Assembly: GCA_008668235.1 (NCBI GenBank)
Contig: RQCP01000037.1
Coordinates: forward strand, 1 to 32,001
Source: Collinsella aerofaciens
Lineage (GTDB): Bacteria; Actinomycetota; Coriobacteriia; Coriobacteriales; Coriobacteriaceae
DNA length: 32,001 nt
Reading direction: 5' to 3'
In this document: in pieces, positions 24,124-32,001 of the stretch
Layout: every line of letters begins with the position of its first letter
Position numbering within the stretch: position 1 is the stretch's first letter
Position numbers and translations under genes: made by a program
Notes under the pieces: model-generated
The model's database searches: none
The model's input: the letters and a program-made list of their open reading frames with translations, nothing else
Told to the model about the DNA's origin: nothing

Positions 24124-25380
24124 CTAGGCAGACTTCTTCTTGCTGTCGGAGACCATCATGTAGACGGTGAGCACGACGGCGATGGCGGCGATCACAATAG
24201 CGCCGTAGAAGGACTGCTGGTAGGCGGCGCTGCCGGCCTCGGCGTGATACAGCACGGCGGTGATGGGCTGGCTGATCCAGGTGGAAGCGGCGTAGCCCAA
24301 AAACATGATGCCGTAGTTGACACCGATGTTGCTGGTGCCAAAGGCGCCGCCGGTGAGCGGCGGGTAGATGACGAGCAGGGCGCCAAAGCTAAAGCCGAGC
24401 AGGGCGAGCGCCACAAAGAACATACCCTGCGTAAAGCTCATCGACATGATGACGAGGGCGACGATGGTGACGACAAGGCTGATGAGCAGCGACTTGTAGG
24501 CACCGAGCTTGTCGATGATCTGACCAAAGGACAGACGGCCGACCAGGTTGGCGCAGGTGTTGACGGAGACGACCACACCGCCGAGGGCGACGGCAGCGGC
24601 GCTCGTGGGATCGGCGAAGAGCTGGACGGCGGCGATGGAGGCAACCTTGCCCACGAGCAGGGTGCCCGCGGTGGCGGCAAAGGCGAAGGTGACGATGAGG
24701 ACCCAGAAGCGCGGGGTCTTGACCATCTCTCCCGGGGTGAGGTCGCCGAAGGTGCCGGCATGCGCGCCGCCCTTGGGGGCCTCGAAGCCCTCGGGCAGCC
24801 AACCGGCCTCGGGGGCCTTCAGGAACAGGGCGGAGGCGGCGATCATCACAAAGAAGATGACGCCGAGCGCCTTAAGGGCGCCAAAGATGCCCAGGCTTGG
24901 GATGAGCAGCGAGGCGAGCACCGGGGACAGCACGGCGGGGCCGGCGGTCGAAGCGGCCAGGGTGATGCCGGAGGCGAGGCCCTTCTTGTCGATGAACCAC
25001 TTTTGGCCGGTGGTGAGCGCCGGGTTGTAGCCCAGGCCGTTGCCGATGGCGGCGACGAGCGAGAACCACAGGTAGAACTGCCACGGCTCGGTGACGGTGC
25101 CGGACATGAACCAGCCCAGGCCGTAGCACACGGCGGCGGCGATCACGACGTTGCGCGGGCCGATCTTATCGGAGATGCGGCCGGCGAAGATGCCCGTCAC
25201 GGCCATGATGGTCTGAAAGACCGGGAAGGCCCAGGTAAGGGCGCTCGACCACTCGGGGTAGACGGCGAGCAGGTTCTTGCTCACGACGGAATACAGCGCG
25301 ATGGAGCTGATGAAGAACATGGTGACGCACGCGGCGGAAAGCACGACGGCGCGACCCTTGTTGGAGTTGGTGGAAGCCAT
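24124..25380 (-). CDS. MFS transporter, oxalate/formate antiporter (OFA)-like
   Basis: This 418-residue membrane protein has about 12 helices split by a central loop (about 195-225). The segment FAGRISDKIGPRNVVIAA after helix 2 is the MFS signature loop. GNGLGYNPALTTGQKWFIDKKGLASGITLA is typical of the OFA group, and GRLSFGQIIDKLGAYKSLL repeats the signature in the second half. OFA members exchange or import small carboxylates, but no oxalate-degrading genes are present here, so the substrate is open. It has an AAAGAG site four bases before the ATG. The SDR gene is 66 bp upstream and the Gfo gene 69 bp downstream on the same strand. Confidence 0.9.
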   Translation of the reverse strand: MASTNSNKGRAVVLSAACVTMFFISSIALYSVVSKNLLAVYPEWSSALTWAFPVFQTIMAVTGIFAGRISDKIGPRNVVIAAAVCYGLGWFMSGTVTEPWQFYLWFSLVAAIGNGLGYNPALTTGQKWFIDKKGLASGITLAASTAGPAVLSPVLASLLIPSLGIFGALKALGVIFFVMIAASALFLKAPEAGWLPEGFEAPKGGAHAGTFGDLTPGEMVKTPRFWVLIVTFAFAATAGTLLVGKVASIAAVQLFADPTSAAAVALGGVVVSVNTCANLVGRLSFGQIIDKLGAYKSLLISLVVTIVALVIMSMSFTQGMFFVALALLGFSFGALLVIYPPLTGGAFGTSNIGVNYGIMFLGYAASTWISQPITAVLYHAEAGSAAYQQSFYGAIVIAAIAVVLTVYMMVSDSKKKSA

Positions 25381-25446
25381 TGGACTCTTTCTAATCGATA
25401 CGGAGGAGGAACAGGCGTGTCCGCGGGTCCTCCCTGTCGGGTTGGT

Positions 25447-26328
25447 TTACTGGTCAGTCGGCTTGGCGACGCCGGACTCATCGGACCAAAGCTCGACACC
25501 CTTGTTCTTAAGGTAGTTGTCGGCATAGGCGCGACGGCCGCCGGGCTTGGCGGTGAGGTCGCCCATCATATTGGAGAAGCCACCATCGACCTTGATGGCG
25601 TCGCCGGTGGTAAAGTCCGAGCGCTTGGACGCCAGGAACATGACGGCGTTGGCGATATCACTGACCTCGCCGATGCGACGCGTGGCGATCAGGCGGCTGC
25701 GGCTCTTTTCGACCTCGGGGTCGGCGTAGAAGTTGGCCGACATCGGGGTCTTAACGAAGCAGGGCTCGACGCAGTTGGAGCGGACGCCGTAGGGGCCCCA
25801 CTCGGCGGCGAGCATCTTGGACATCATGTTGACGCCGGCCTTGGTGGAGCTGTACACGCCCGAGAACGTCTCGGGGGAGTGGCTGGCGACGGTCGAGATA
25901 TGCACCAGGCGGCCCTGGCCGGCCTTGATCATCTCGCGACCAAAGCGCTGCGAGGTGATGAAGTAGCCGGTGAGGTTGACGTTGATGACCTCGTTCCAGT
26001 CGGAGAGCGGCAGGTCCTCCATGGCTGCGAAGCGCAGAATGCCGGCGGTGTTGACGAGAACGTCGACGCGGCCGAAGTTGGCGATGGTGGCATCGACGGC
26101 GGCCTGAACCTCGGCCTCGTCGGTGGCGTTCATCTTGTAGCCCTCGGCGTGGATGCCAAACTCGGCGGCGAGGTCGGCGGCTGCGGCCTTGACCTTTTCC
26201 TCGTCCAGGTCGAGCATGACGACGTTGGCGCCATTGCGGGCGAACTCGCGGCAGATCTCGGCGCCCATACCGCCGAGCGCGCCAGTCACGGCGCAGACAT
26301 CGCCCTCGAGCTTAAGCCAATTGCTCAT
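25447..26328 (-). CDS. SDR-family oxidoreductase
   Basis: The 293-residue short-chain dehydrogenase has the NAD(P)-binding TGALGGMG (15-22) and the aspartate in VVMLDLDEE that favours NAD. It also has VLVNTAG, the active-site serine region HISTVASHS, and YSSTK with Tyr159 and Lys163. The C-terminus (about 45 residues beyond the usual 250) is an extension of unknown role. It is cytoplasmic and should interconvert an alcohol and a ketone. AAGGGA precedes the ATG by eight bases. As the first gene of the operon it is transcribed away from the LysR gene, the normal arrangement for LysR control. Confidence 0.93.
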   Translation of the reverse strand: MSNWLKLEGDVCAVTGALGGMGAEICREFARNGANVVMLDLDEEKVKAAAADLAAEFGIHAEGYKMNATDEAEVQAAVDATIANFGRVDVLVNTAGILRFAAMEDLPLSDWNEVINVNLTGYFITSQRFGREMIKAGQGRLVHISTVASHSPETFSGVYSSTKAGVNMMSKMLAAEWGPYGVRSNCVEPCFVKTPMSANFYADPEVEKSRSRLIATRRIGEVSDIANAVMFLASKRSDFTTGDAIKVDGGFSNMMGDLTAKPGGRRAYADNYLKNKGVELWSDESGVAKPTDQ

Positions 26329-26561
26329 AGGAACTTCCCTTCTTGTGCCTCCCGGTGGGTCGCTCCCATTAACCGACCCACGTGGTTTTCGCTGGTTATC
26401 GTATGCTTTGCATTTGCGCAGGTGAATTGCATATTTGTTAGAATGGCGTTAACCGTAGGTTTACGCTGTGCAATGTAGTTTATGCTTAACCGAGCGCGTG
26501 ACCTGCGAAAATAACCCCCTGTGGCACCATGCGGTCACAGGCGCGAAAACGGGAGATTGAC

Positions 26562-27440
26562 GTGTACGATCGACGACTCGAGGCCATATCGGCCGCCGCG
26601 GAGCTGGGAAGCTTCTCGCGTGCGGCGGCAAAATTGCGTGTGTCGACTCCGGCGCTCGTCAAGCAGGTGTCGGGCTTCGAGGCCGAGTTCGGCATCACGC
26701 TGTTCGAGCGCTCGCATTCTGGTGTTAAGGTGACGCCGGCAGGTGCTCTGCTGGTGGACGATGCACGTTCGATCATGCGGCAGTCCGAGGACGCGCTACG
26801 CCGTGCCCGACGCGCGGCGGGCGATGGCGGGGCCGTGCGTCTGGGCGTGTCGATGATGTGCCCGGGGCGCCAAACGCTGTCGATGTGGTCGGGCATCCAC
26901 GATCTGGAACCGTCGCTGCGATTTGAGATCGTGCCGGTAAGCGACCTCTATGACGAGCGCGAGACCGTCATGCGCAGCTTGGGCCGCGAGGTCGATGTGG
27001 TGCAGTCGAGCTTTTCGACCCCACGCTGGGGCGATGCCTGCCAAAGGCTCCGCATTGTCAACGTGCCGTTTTATATCGACCTGCCGCGCACAAGCCCGCT
27101 GGCGCGCAAGACGCGCATCACAGTTGCCGACTTAGAGGGCATGCGCCTGTGCGTGCTCCGTCACGGCAACGACGCTATGGACAGTCTGCGTATCGATCTG
27201 TTGGCCGACGGCGGCGTAGACGTGATCGACGTGGACAGCTTTGACTTTGCGCTCTTTAATGAGGCGGAGGAAAAGGGCGACGCGGTGCTCACCTGCGGAG
27301 CGTGGTCGGGGGTGCACCCTGCCTTTGTGGGCGTGCCGTTCCTGTGCGGTCGCGAGGTGCCGGTCTTTTTGCACTATCCGCTCGAGCCCACCCTCCAAGT
27401 CCAAAAATTCGTCAACGCCATGGCCCAACTCCTCAACTAG
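26562..27440 (+). CDS. LysR-family transcriptional regulator
   Basis: The 292-residue regulator has an N-terminal winged helix-turn-helix (EAISAAAELGSFSRAAAKLRVSTPALVKQV, roughly residues 6-35, with FERSHSGVKVTPAG after it). A C-terminal periplasmic-binding-like effector domain follows. I take GTG 26562 as the start: GGGAGA lies six bases upstream and the HTH begins at the usual distance. ATG 26529 would add 11 residues without a site. The gene is divergent from the SDR-MFS-Gfo operon across about 230 bp, so that operon is the likely target and its substrate the likely co-inducer. I could not fix a T-N11-A site with confidence. Confidence 0.92.
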   Translation: MYDRRLEAISAAAELGSFSRAAAKLRVSTPALVKQVSGFEAEFGITLFERSHSGVKVTPAGALLVDDARSIMRQSEDALRRARRAAGDGGAVRLGVSMMCPGRQTLSMWSGIHDLEPSLRFEIVPVSDLYDERETVMRSLGREVDVVQSSFSTPRWGDACQRLRIVNVPFYIDLPRTSPLARKTRITVADLEGMRLCVLRHGNDAMDSLRIDLLADGGVDVIDVDSFDFALFNEAEEKGDAVLTCGAWSGVHPAFVGVPFLCGREVPVFLHYPLEPTLQVQKFVNAMAQLLN

Positions 27441-27477
27441 CTCATTTGGGACGGGGCTTTTTGACTCCTTACAAAAT

Positions 27478-27518
27478 GAGGCCCTGGCCAAACGGCCAGG
27501 GCCTCACCACTTCTTTTC
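27478..27518. terminator. Intrinsic terminator after lysR
   Basis: A perfect 12-bp stem GAGGCCCTGGCC (27478-27489) / GGCCAGGGCCTC (27494-27505) with an AAAC loop is followed by a T-rich stretch (27511-27518). It can end the lysR transcript and, with the A-run on its left, possibly also the ABC operon arriving from the right. Confidence 0.75.
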
Positions 27519-27545
27519 AGGCTGCGAGAAAAGACTGTGTGCGTA

Positions 27546-27649
27546 GGACCTCCCCGAGGGAGACGGGGTGTTTGCTCCGCGCGCAGTTTCGCAGCGAAGC
27601 GAGAATGTTTGAGCACGGAGTAAACACCCCGTCTCCCTCGGGGAGGTCC
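27546..27649. repeat. 104-nt long-stem palindrome between convergent genes
   Basis: A perfect 28-bp stem (27546-27573 with 27622-27649) is extended inward by GCTCCG/CGGAGT to about 34 pairs. The loop region (27580-27615) includes the smaller inverted pair TTCGC/GCGAA. It lies 26 bp beyond the stop of the ABC gene at 27676 and after the lysR terminator. It shares the long-stem architecture of the 130-nt elements but not their apex sequence. Confidence 0.75.
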
Positions 27650-27675
27650 GTTGGGAGCGTAGGGGCTGTTTTGAG

Positions 27676-29595
27676 CTACTCCAGCTCAAACGCTCCGGTA
27701 TAGAGCTGGTAGTAATACCCGCGCTTGGCGATAAGCTCGTCGTGGTTGCCGCGCTCGATGATGCGGCCGTGGTCCAGACAGATGATTGCGTCGGAGTTGC
27801 GCACGGTGGACAGGCGGTGCGCGATGACAAACGTCGTGCGGCCTTCCATGAGCTTGTCCATGCCGGCTTGCACGATGGCCTCGGTGCGGGTATCGATGCT
27901 CGACGTGGCCTCGTCCAGAATCATTGCCGGCGGATCGGCGACGGCAGCGCGTGCGATCGAAATCAGCTGGCGCTGGCCCTGCGACAGCTGTGCGCCGTTG
28001 CCGGTGAGCATAGTGTCGTAGCCGTCGGGCAGTCGGGTGATAAAGTCGTCGGCGCCCGCGAGCTTGGCTGCCGCGATGCACTCCTCGTCGGTGGCGTCCA
28101 GGTTGCCGTAGCGGATGTTATCCATCACGGTGCCGGTGAACAGGTTCACGTCCTGCAGCACCACGCCCAGCGAGCGGCGCAGATCGGCCTTGCGGATCTT
28201 GTTGACGTTGATGCCGTCGTAGCGAATCTTGCCGTCGGCGATGTCATAGAAGCGGTTGATGAGGTTGGTGATGGTCGTCTTGCCGGCACCGGTGGCACCG
28301 ACAAACGCGACCTTCTGGCCCGGCTTGGCAAACACGGACACGCCGTGCAGCACCTCGTGGTCGGGCGTGTAGCCAAAGTCGACGTTGTCCATGACCAGGT
28401 CGCCGCGCAGCGGTACGTACTCGATCTCGCCGGTTGCGCGGTGCGGGTGTTTCCACGCCCACATGCCGGTGTGGTGGTCGGCCTCCTCGAGCTGCCAGGT
28501 ATCGGGGTTCACCTGAGCGTTGACAAGCGTCACATAGCCTTCGTCGGCTTCGGGCTCCTCGTCGATGAGCTCAAAGATACGGTCGGCGCCGGCGAGGCCC
28601 ATGACCACGGCGTTGATCTGCTGCGAGATCTGGCCGATCTGTCCACAGAACTGCTTGGTCATGTTGAGGAACGGCACCACGACGGCGATGGACAGCGCCA
28701 TGCCCGAGATGCTCAGGTTGGGCACGCCCAGCGCTAGGAAAATGCCGCCGGCCAGTGCGACCAGCACGTAGAGCAGGTTGCCCAGGTTCATAAGGATGGG
28801 CATGAGGATGTTGGCGTACATGTTGGCCTTCTGCGAGACCTCGAAGAGCTTTTCGTTGCGCTCGTCAAAATCGGCCTCGGCGGCAGACTCGTGGCAGAAT
28901 GCCTTGACGACCTTCTGGCCGTTCATGACTTCCTCGATATGGCCCTCGACAACGCCGAGCTCGGTCTGCTGCGCAATAAAGAAGCGCGCGGAGTTGGAGC
29001 CGAGCAGCTTGGTCATAAAGGTCATAAAGGCGACGCCGGCAATAATGACCAAGCACATCCACACGCTGTAGTACAGCATGATAAAGAACACCGTGACGAT
29101 GACGATGACCGTCATGAGCAGGTTGGGCAGCGACTGGCTGATCATCTGGCGCAGCGTGTCGATGTCATTGGTGTAGTGGCTCATGATGTCGCCGCGCTGG
29201 TGCGTGTCGAAGTAGCGGATCGGCAGGTCCTGCATGCGGTTGAACATCTTCTCGCGCAGCTTCTCCAGCGAGCCCTGCGTGACGATGGCCATGGCGCGGT
29301 TCCAGAAGAGCGAGGACAGGATGCCGATGCCGTAGATGCAGGCGAGGGTGGTCACGAGCTGTGCGATCTTGGGCTGCGCGGCTCCCCAATCGCCCGACTG
29401 CCACGATTCGCTAATAATCTGCAGGGCGCTCTGAAGGAAGGTCGCGCCGATGGAGTTGATGATGGCGCAGAGCACCACGCCGGCGACGACGAGGGGCAAA
29501 AGCACGGGGTAAAAGCCAAAGAGCGTCTTGATGAGGCGCGACATGGTGCCGCCCTTGCGGTTGAGCGCGCGCTCGGCGGTCGTTGCCTTACTCAT
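27676..29595 (-). CDS. ABC exporter half-transporter, canonical ATPase subunit (MarR-controlled pair)
   Basis: The 639-residue protein has a six-helix exporter membrane domain (about 15-340) and an ATPase. Between them is a roughly 60-residue linker (from DEEPEADEGYVTLVNA to VPLRGD) common in large exporters of Gram-positive gut bacteria. Walker A is GATGAGKT (433-440), the signature is the variant QLSQGQ, Walker B with catalytic Asp561-Glu562 reads MILDEATSS, and the H-loop histidine is present (AHRLST). It is the active partner of the degenerate subunit encoded just upstream. Its ATG overlaps the upstream gene by 8 bp, with AAGGAGG about ten bases before, so translation is coupled. Confidence 0.94.
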   Translation of the reverse strand: MSKATTAERALNRKGGTMSRLIKTLFGFYPVLLPLVVAGVVLCAIINSIGATFLQSALQIISESWQSGDWGAAQPKIAQLVTTLACIYGIGILSSLFWNRAMAIVTQGSLEKLREKMFNRMQDLPIRYFDTHQRGDIMSHYTNDIDTLRQMISQSLPNLLMTVIVIVTVFFIMLYYSVWMCLVIIAGVAFMTFMTKLLGSNSARFFIAQQTELGVVEGHIEEVMNGQKVVKAFCHESAAEADFDERNEKLFEVSQKANMYANILMPILMNLGNLLYVLVALAGGIFLALGVPNLSISGMALSIAVVVPFLNMTKQFCGQIGQISQQINAVVMGLAGADRIFELIDEEPEADEGYVTLVNAQVNPDTWQLEEADHHTGMWAWKHPHRATGEIEYVPLRGDLVMDNVDFGYTPDHEVLHGVSVFAKPGQKVAFVGATGAGKTTITNLINRFYDIADGKIRYDGINVNKIRKADLRRSLGVVLQDVNLFTGTVMDNIRYGNLDATDEECIAAAKLAGADDFITRLPDGYDTMLTGNGAQLSQGQRQLISIARAAVADPPAMILDEATSSIDTRTEAIVQAGMDKLMEGRTTFVIAHRLSTVRNSDAIICLDHGRIIERGNHDELIAKRGYYYQLYTGAFELE

Positions 29596-31402
29596 GTGCC
29601 TCGCCTCCTTCCTGGGTCTGAGCTTGCGTTACGGATGCCTCGGTGTCGGCCTCGACGGCCTCTTCGCCCTCGGCAGACATCTTGTTCTGCGAGGTAAAGG
29701 TCTCGCGGTAGATCTCGCTCGTCTTGAGCAGCTCGTCGTGGTTACCGATCTGCGCGATGCGGCCGCCCTCCATGACGATGATGCGGTCTGCGTCCTGCAC
29801 GGAGCTAATGCGCTGGGCGATGATGAGCTTGGTCGTGTTGGGCAGATAGCTTGCCAGCCCTGCGCGAATCTTGGCGTCGGTCTTGGTGTCGACGGCGCTC
29901 GTGGAGTCGTCCAGGATCAAGATCTTGGGGCGACGCAGCAGGGCACGCGCAATGCACAGGCGCTGCTTCTGACCGCCGGAAACATTGGAGCCGCCCTGTT
30001 CGATCCAGGTGTCATAGCCCTTGGGGAAGCCGTCGACAAACTCGTCGGCGCAGGCCAGATGCGCGGCCTCGCGGACCTCTTCGTCGGTGGCGTTCGGGTC
30101 GCCCCAACGCAGGTTCTCGGCAATCGTGCCGCTAAACAGCACGTTTTTCTGCAGCACCATGGCCACCTGGTGGCGCAGGGCGTCCAAGTCGTAGTCGCGT
30201 ACATCCACGCCGCCCACGCGCACGGTACCCTCGGTGGCGTCGTACAGGCGGGCGATGAGGTTTACGAGCGTGGACTTGGCCGAGCCGGTGCCGCCGATGA
30301 TGCCGATGGTCTCGCCGCTCTTAATGTGCAGGTCGATATCGTCGAGCGCCTGGCGCTTCGCATGCGCGGAATACTTAAAGCTCACGTGGTCAAAGTCGAT
30401 GGAACCGTCGGCAACCTCGAGCACGGGCTCGGCGGGATCGGCGATCGTGGGCTCGGCGGCTAGCACCTCGGTGATGCGGTGCGCCGATTCGTCGGCCATG
30501 GTCACCATGACAAAGATCATCGACAGCTGCATCAGGCTCATAAGGATCTGGAAGCCATAGGTAAAGATCGAGGAGAGCTGGCCCACGTCGAACAGGGTGC
30601 CCTGGCTCGTGATGATGAGCTTGGAGCCCAGGTAGATGATGACGACGAACGCGCCGTTGACGCAGATGTTCATCATGGGGTTGTTAAAGGCCAGCAGCTT
30701 CTCGGCGCGGGTGAAGTCCATTTGGACGTCGCGTGCGGCGGTCGCGAACTTCTCCTTCTCAAAGTCTTCGCGCACGTAGCTCTTGACCACGCGCATGCCG
30801 GTGACGTTTTCCTCGACGGACTCGTTAAGGGCGTCGTACTTGTGGAACACGCGCGAGAAGATGGGACGGACCTTAAAGATGATAAAGAACAGCCCAAAGC
30901 CCAGCAGCGGAATGATGACCAGGTAGACCATGGCGACGCTGCCGCCCATGATAAATGCCATGGTAAAGGCGAAGATCAATACCAGCGGCGCGCGCACGGC
31001 GATACGGATGATCATCATAAAGGCCTGCTGCACGTTGTTGATATCGGTGGTCAGGCGCGTGACGAGCGAGGAGCTCGAGAACTCATCGATGTTGGCAAAG
31101 CTGAACGTCTGGATCTTGTAGAACAGGTCGTGACGCAGGTTCTTAGCGAAGCCGCAACTCGCATGGCTGCAGGTGACGCCGGCAGCGGCGCCAAAAGCAA
31201 GCGACGTCAGCGCGATGAGCACCAAAAAGCCCGCGGTGGGAAGCATTTCGGCTACGGTGGCGCCGTCTTTGATGGCGTCGATCAGGTTGGCGGTGATAAA
31301 TGGAATCAGCATCTCGCAGAGCACCTCGCCAAGCACGAGCAATGGCGTGGTAACAGTGACTTTCATATAGTCGCGGATGCTGCCCATGAGGGTTTTAATC
31401 AT
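29588..31402 (-). CDS. ABC exporter half-transporter, degenerate-site subunit (MarR-controlled pair)
   Basis: The 604-residue protein has a six-helix exporter membrane domain (about 10-310) and an ATPase. Walker A is GGTGSAKS (370-377, alanine for the usual glycine before lysine), the signature is the canonical VSGGQ, and Walker B reads ILILDD with Asp498-Asp499 replacing the catalytic glutamate. The H-loop is glutamine (AQRISS). These changes define the regulatory, poorly hydrolysing side of a heterodimer. The C-terminus has a 25-residue acidic tail. It overlaps the MarR gene by 8 bp upstream and its partner by 8 bp downstream; GGGAGG lies six bases before its ATG. A MarR partner suggests efflux of drugs, bile-derived or phenolic compounds. 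Confidence 0.94.
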   Translation of the reverse strand: MIKTLMGSIRDYMKVTVTTPLLVLGEVLCEMLIPFITANLIDAIKDGATVAEMLPTAGFLVLIALTSLAFGAAAGVTCSHASCGFAKNLRHDLFYKIQTFSFANIDEFSSSSLVTRLTTDINNVQQAFMMIIRIAVRAPLVLIFAFTMAFIMGGSVAMVYLVIIPLLGFGLFFIIFKVRPIFSRVFHKYDALNESVEENVTGMRVVKSYVREDFEKEKFATAARDVQMDFTRAEKLLAFNNPMMNICVNGAFVVIIYLGSKLIITSQGTLFDVGQLSSIFTYGFQILMSLMQLSMIFVMVTMADESAHRITEVLAAEPTIADPAEPVLEVADGSIDFDHVSFKYSAHAKRQALDDIDLHIKSGETIGIIGGTGSAKSTLVNLIARLYDATEGTVRVGGVDVRDYDLDALRHQVAMVLQKNVLFSGTIAENLRWGDPNATDEEVREAAHLACADEFVDGFPKGYDTWIEQGGSNVSGGQKQRLCIARALLRRPKILILDDSTSAVDTKTDAKIRAGLASYLPNTTKLIIAQRISSVQDADRIIVMEGGRIAQIGNHDELLKTSEIYRETFTSQNKMSAEGEEAVEADTEASVTQAQTQEGGEAHE

Positions 31403-31901
31403 CCAGTTCCTCCCAGGTTACACGGATTTTCTCGAGCATTTCGGCGAGCTGCTCGCGCTCGTCGTGGGTGAGCGCGCTAAAGGCCTGTTCTCTAAAGCGA
31501 ATGCGGGCTGCCTGGTCGATGCGGGCGTTTTCCCGGCCGGTTTCGGTCAGGCGAATGGTGAGCTGCCGTCGATCCTTGGGGTTACGGCTGCGCTCGATGA
31601 GGCCGTTGAGCTCGAGCTTGGACAGGATCTCGGAAAGCGACCCCGGCTTGAGGTCAAAGTGCATGCCGAGTTCCTGCTGCGACATCTCGCCGCCGGGTTG
31701 CTTGGCCAGCAGGCAGATGATGGGCGCCTTGCCGGACACGCCTCCGCCATGAAAATGCATGTAATGGCCGCAAAAGCCCAGGCCATTGAGGATGCGCTTG
31801 GCAAGCTTGTCTTCTGAGCTAACCGCTTCGGGTGCATCCGCCGGCTGTGACGGGTCGCCGTCGGGCTCGTGCGAACAAAGGTTAAGAGGTTCATCGCACA
31901 T
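31395..31901 (-). CDS. MarR-family transcriptional regulator
   Basis: The 168-residue protein has a roughly 35-residue acidic, probably flexible leader. The winged helix-turn-helix includes MSQQELGMHFDLKPGSLSEILSKLELNGLIERSRNPKDRRQLTIRLTETG, here described by its key parts: recognition helix SLSEILSKLE and the DRR wing. A C-terminal dimerisation helix (LTHDEREQLAEMLEKI) follows. MarR proteins repress until a ligand binds. The ATG has AAAGGAG twelve bases upstream, a rather long spacing. It is the first gene of a three-gene overlapping operon with the ABC pair, so it very likely represses its own exporter. Confidence 0.92.
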   Translation of the reverse strand: MCDEPLNLCSHEPDGDPSQPADAPEAVSSEDKLAKRILNGLGFCGHYMHFHGGGVSGKAPIICLLAKQPGGEMSQQELGMHFDLKPGSLSEILSKLELNGLIERSRNPKDRRQLTIRLTETGRENARIDQAARIRFREQAFSALTHDEREQLAEMLEKIRVTWEELDD

Positions 31902-31922
31902 GAATTAGTGTTGCTCCTTTCT

Positions 31923-31985
31923 TTAGTTAGGTAGTGGAATTGTTTTGTGCCTAACCAATCTAGGAGCATGAGAAATGAATGTCAA
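31923..31985 (-). promoter_or_regulatory. Promoter and probable MarR operator of the efflux operon
   Basis: On the minus strand TTGACA (complement of 31980-31985) is followed after exactly 17 bp by TAGATT (complement of 31957-31962). An inverted repeat of nine bases with one mismatch, TTGGTTAGG...CCTAACTAA on the minus strand, has its arms at 31950-31958 and 31923-31931, 18 bp apart. One arm overlaps the -10 and the predicted start, so a bound dimer would block polymerase. Confidence 0.75.
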
Positions 31986-32001
31986 GGTACCAAACTTATT
32001 A

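Noticed and set aside
23509..26478. 989-codon plus-strand open frame across the dehydrogenase operon
   Set aside because: It is antisense to three well-recognised genes, lacks any domain, and is explained by GC-rich third positions that remove stops on the opposite strand.
26401..26528. LysR binding site and promoters in the lysR-SDR gap
   Set aside because: TAGAAT (26439-26444) and several AT-rich inverted pieces are present, but no -35 with good spacing and no clear T-N11-A palindrome stood out.

Overview
The window looks like chromosomal DNA of a high-GC actinobacterium of the class Coriobacteriia, most likely Collinsella or a close relative. This is inferred from base composition, gene types and the style of the intergenic palindromes; no 16S rRNA gene is present to prove it. 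About 85% of the window is ordinary protein-coding sequence with clear Shine-Dalgarno sites.

Layout. The window opens inside an IS200/IS605-type TnpA gene (2-268), followed by a bacterial SRP (4.5S-type) RNA gene with its own promoter (about 487-610) and a nested palindromic terminator region. A heterodimeric ABC exporter pair (885-4589) and a flavodoxin-family protein (4695-5252) come next. Positions 5295-7319 are a repeat island between two convergent genes. Two inverted copies of a 130-nt hairpin element lie at its edges, inside them are arrays of a 62-bp repeat, and in the middle is an intact IS3-family insertion sequence. Then follow an LTA-synthase-like sulfatase (7347-9647, minus), a nitroreductase-family protein, and a potassium block: Kup transporter, a 64-residue membrane protein, a short KdpD-like kinase and a KdpE-like regulator (10892-15640). 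An RlmKL-type 23S rRNA methyltransferase (minus), a HAD phosphatase, a transaldolase-like enzyme and the Tex RNA-binding protein (minus) fill 15734-22603. A three-gene minus-strand operon (SDR dehydrogenase, OFA-type MFS carrier, Gfo/Idh/MocA dehydrogenase) lies opposite a divergent LysR regulator (23014-27440). The window ends with a MarR regulator and a second heterodimeric ABC exporter pair (27676-31901, minus) behind a readable sigma-70 promoter that overlaps an inverted-repeat operator.

How the genes work together. The MarR-ABC-ABC operon is a classic self-regulated efflux unit. Kup with the two-component pair suggests potassium uptake controlled by a Kdp-type sensor that has lost the usual cytoplasmic input domains. 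The SDR/MFS/Gfo operon with its LysR looks like an uptake-and-oxidation route for an unknown carbonyl or hydroxyl compound.

The most unusual signal is in the non-coding DNA. Most convergent gene junctions carry a large, highly structured palindrome. The two 130-nt copies at 5295 and 7190 have nearly identical apices but different basal stems. Those stems changed in a compensated way, and both copies have the same orientation relative to the gene that reads into them. This points to a structured 3'-UTR RNA or a REP-like element maintained by selection on base pairing.
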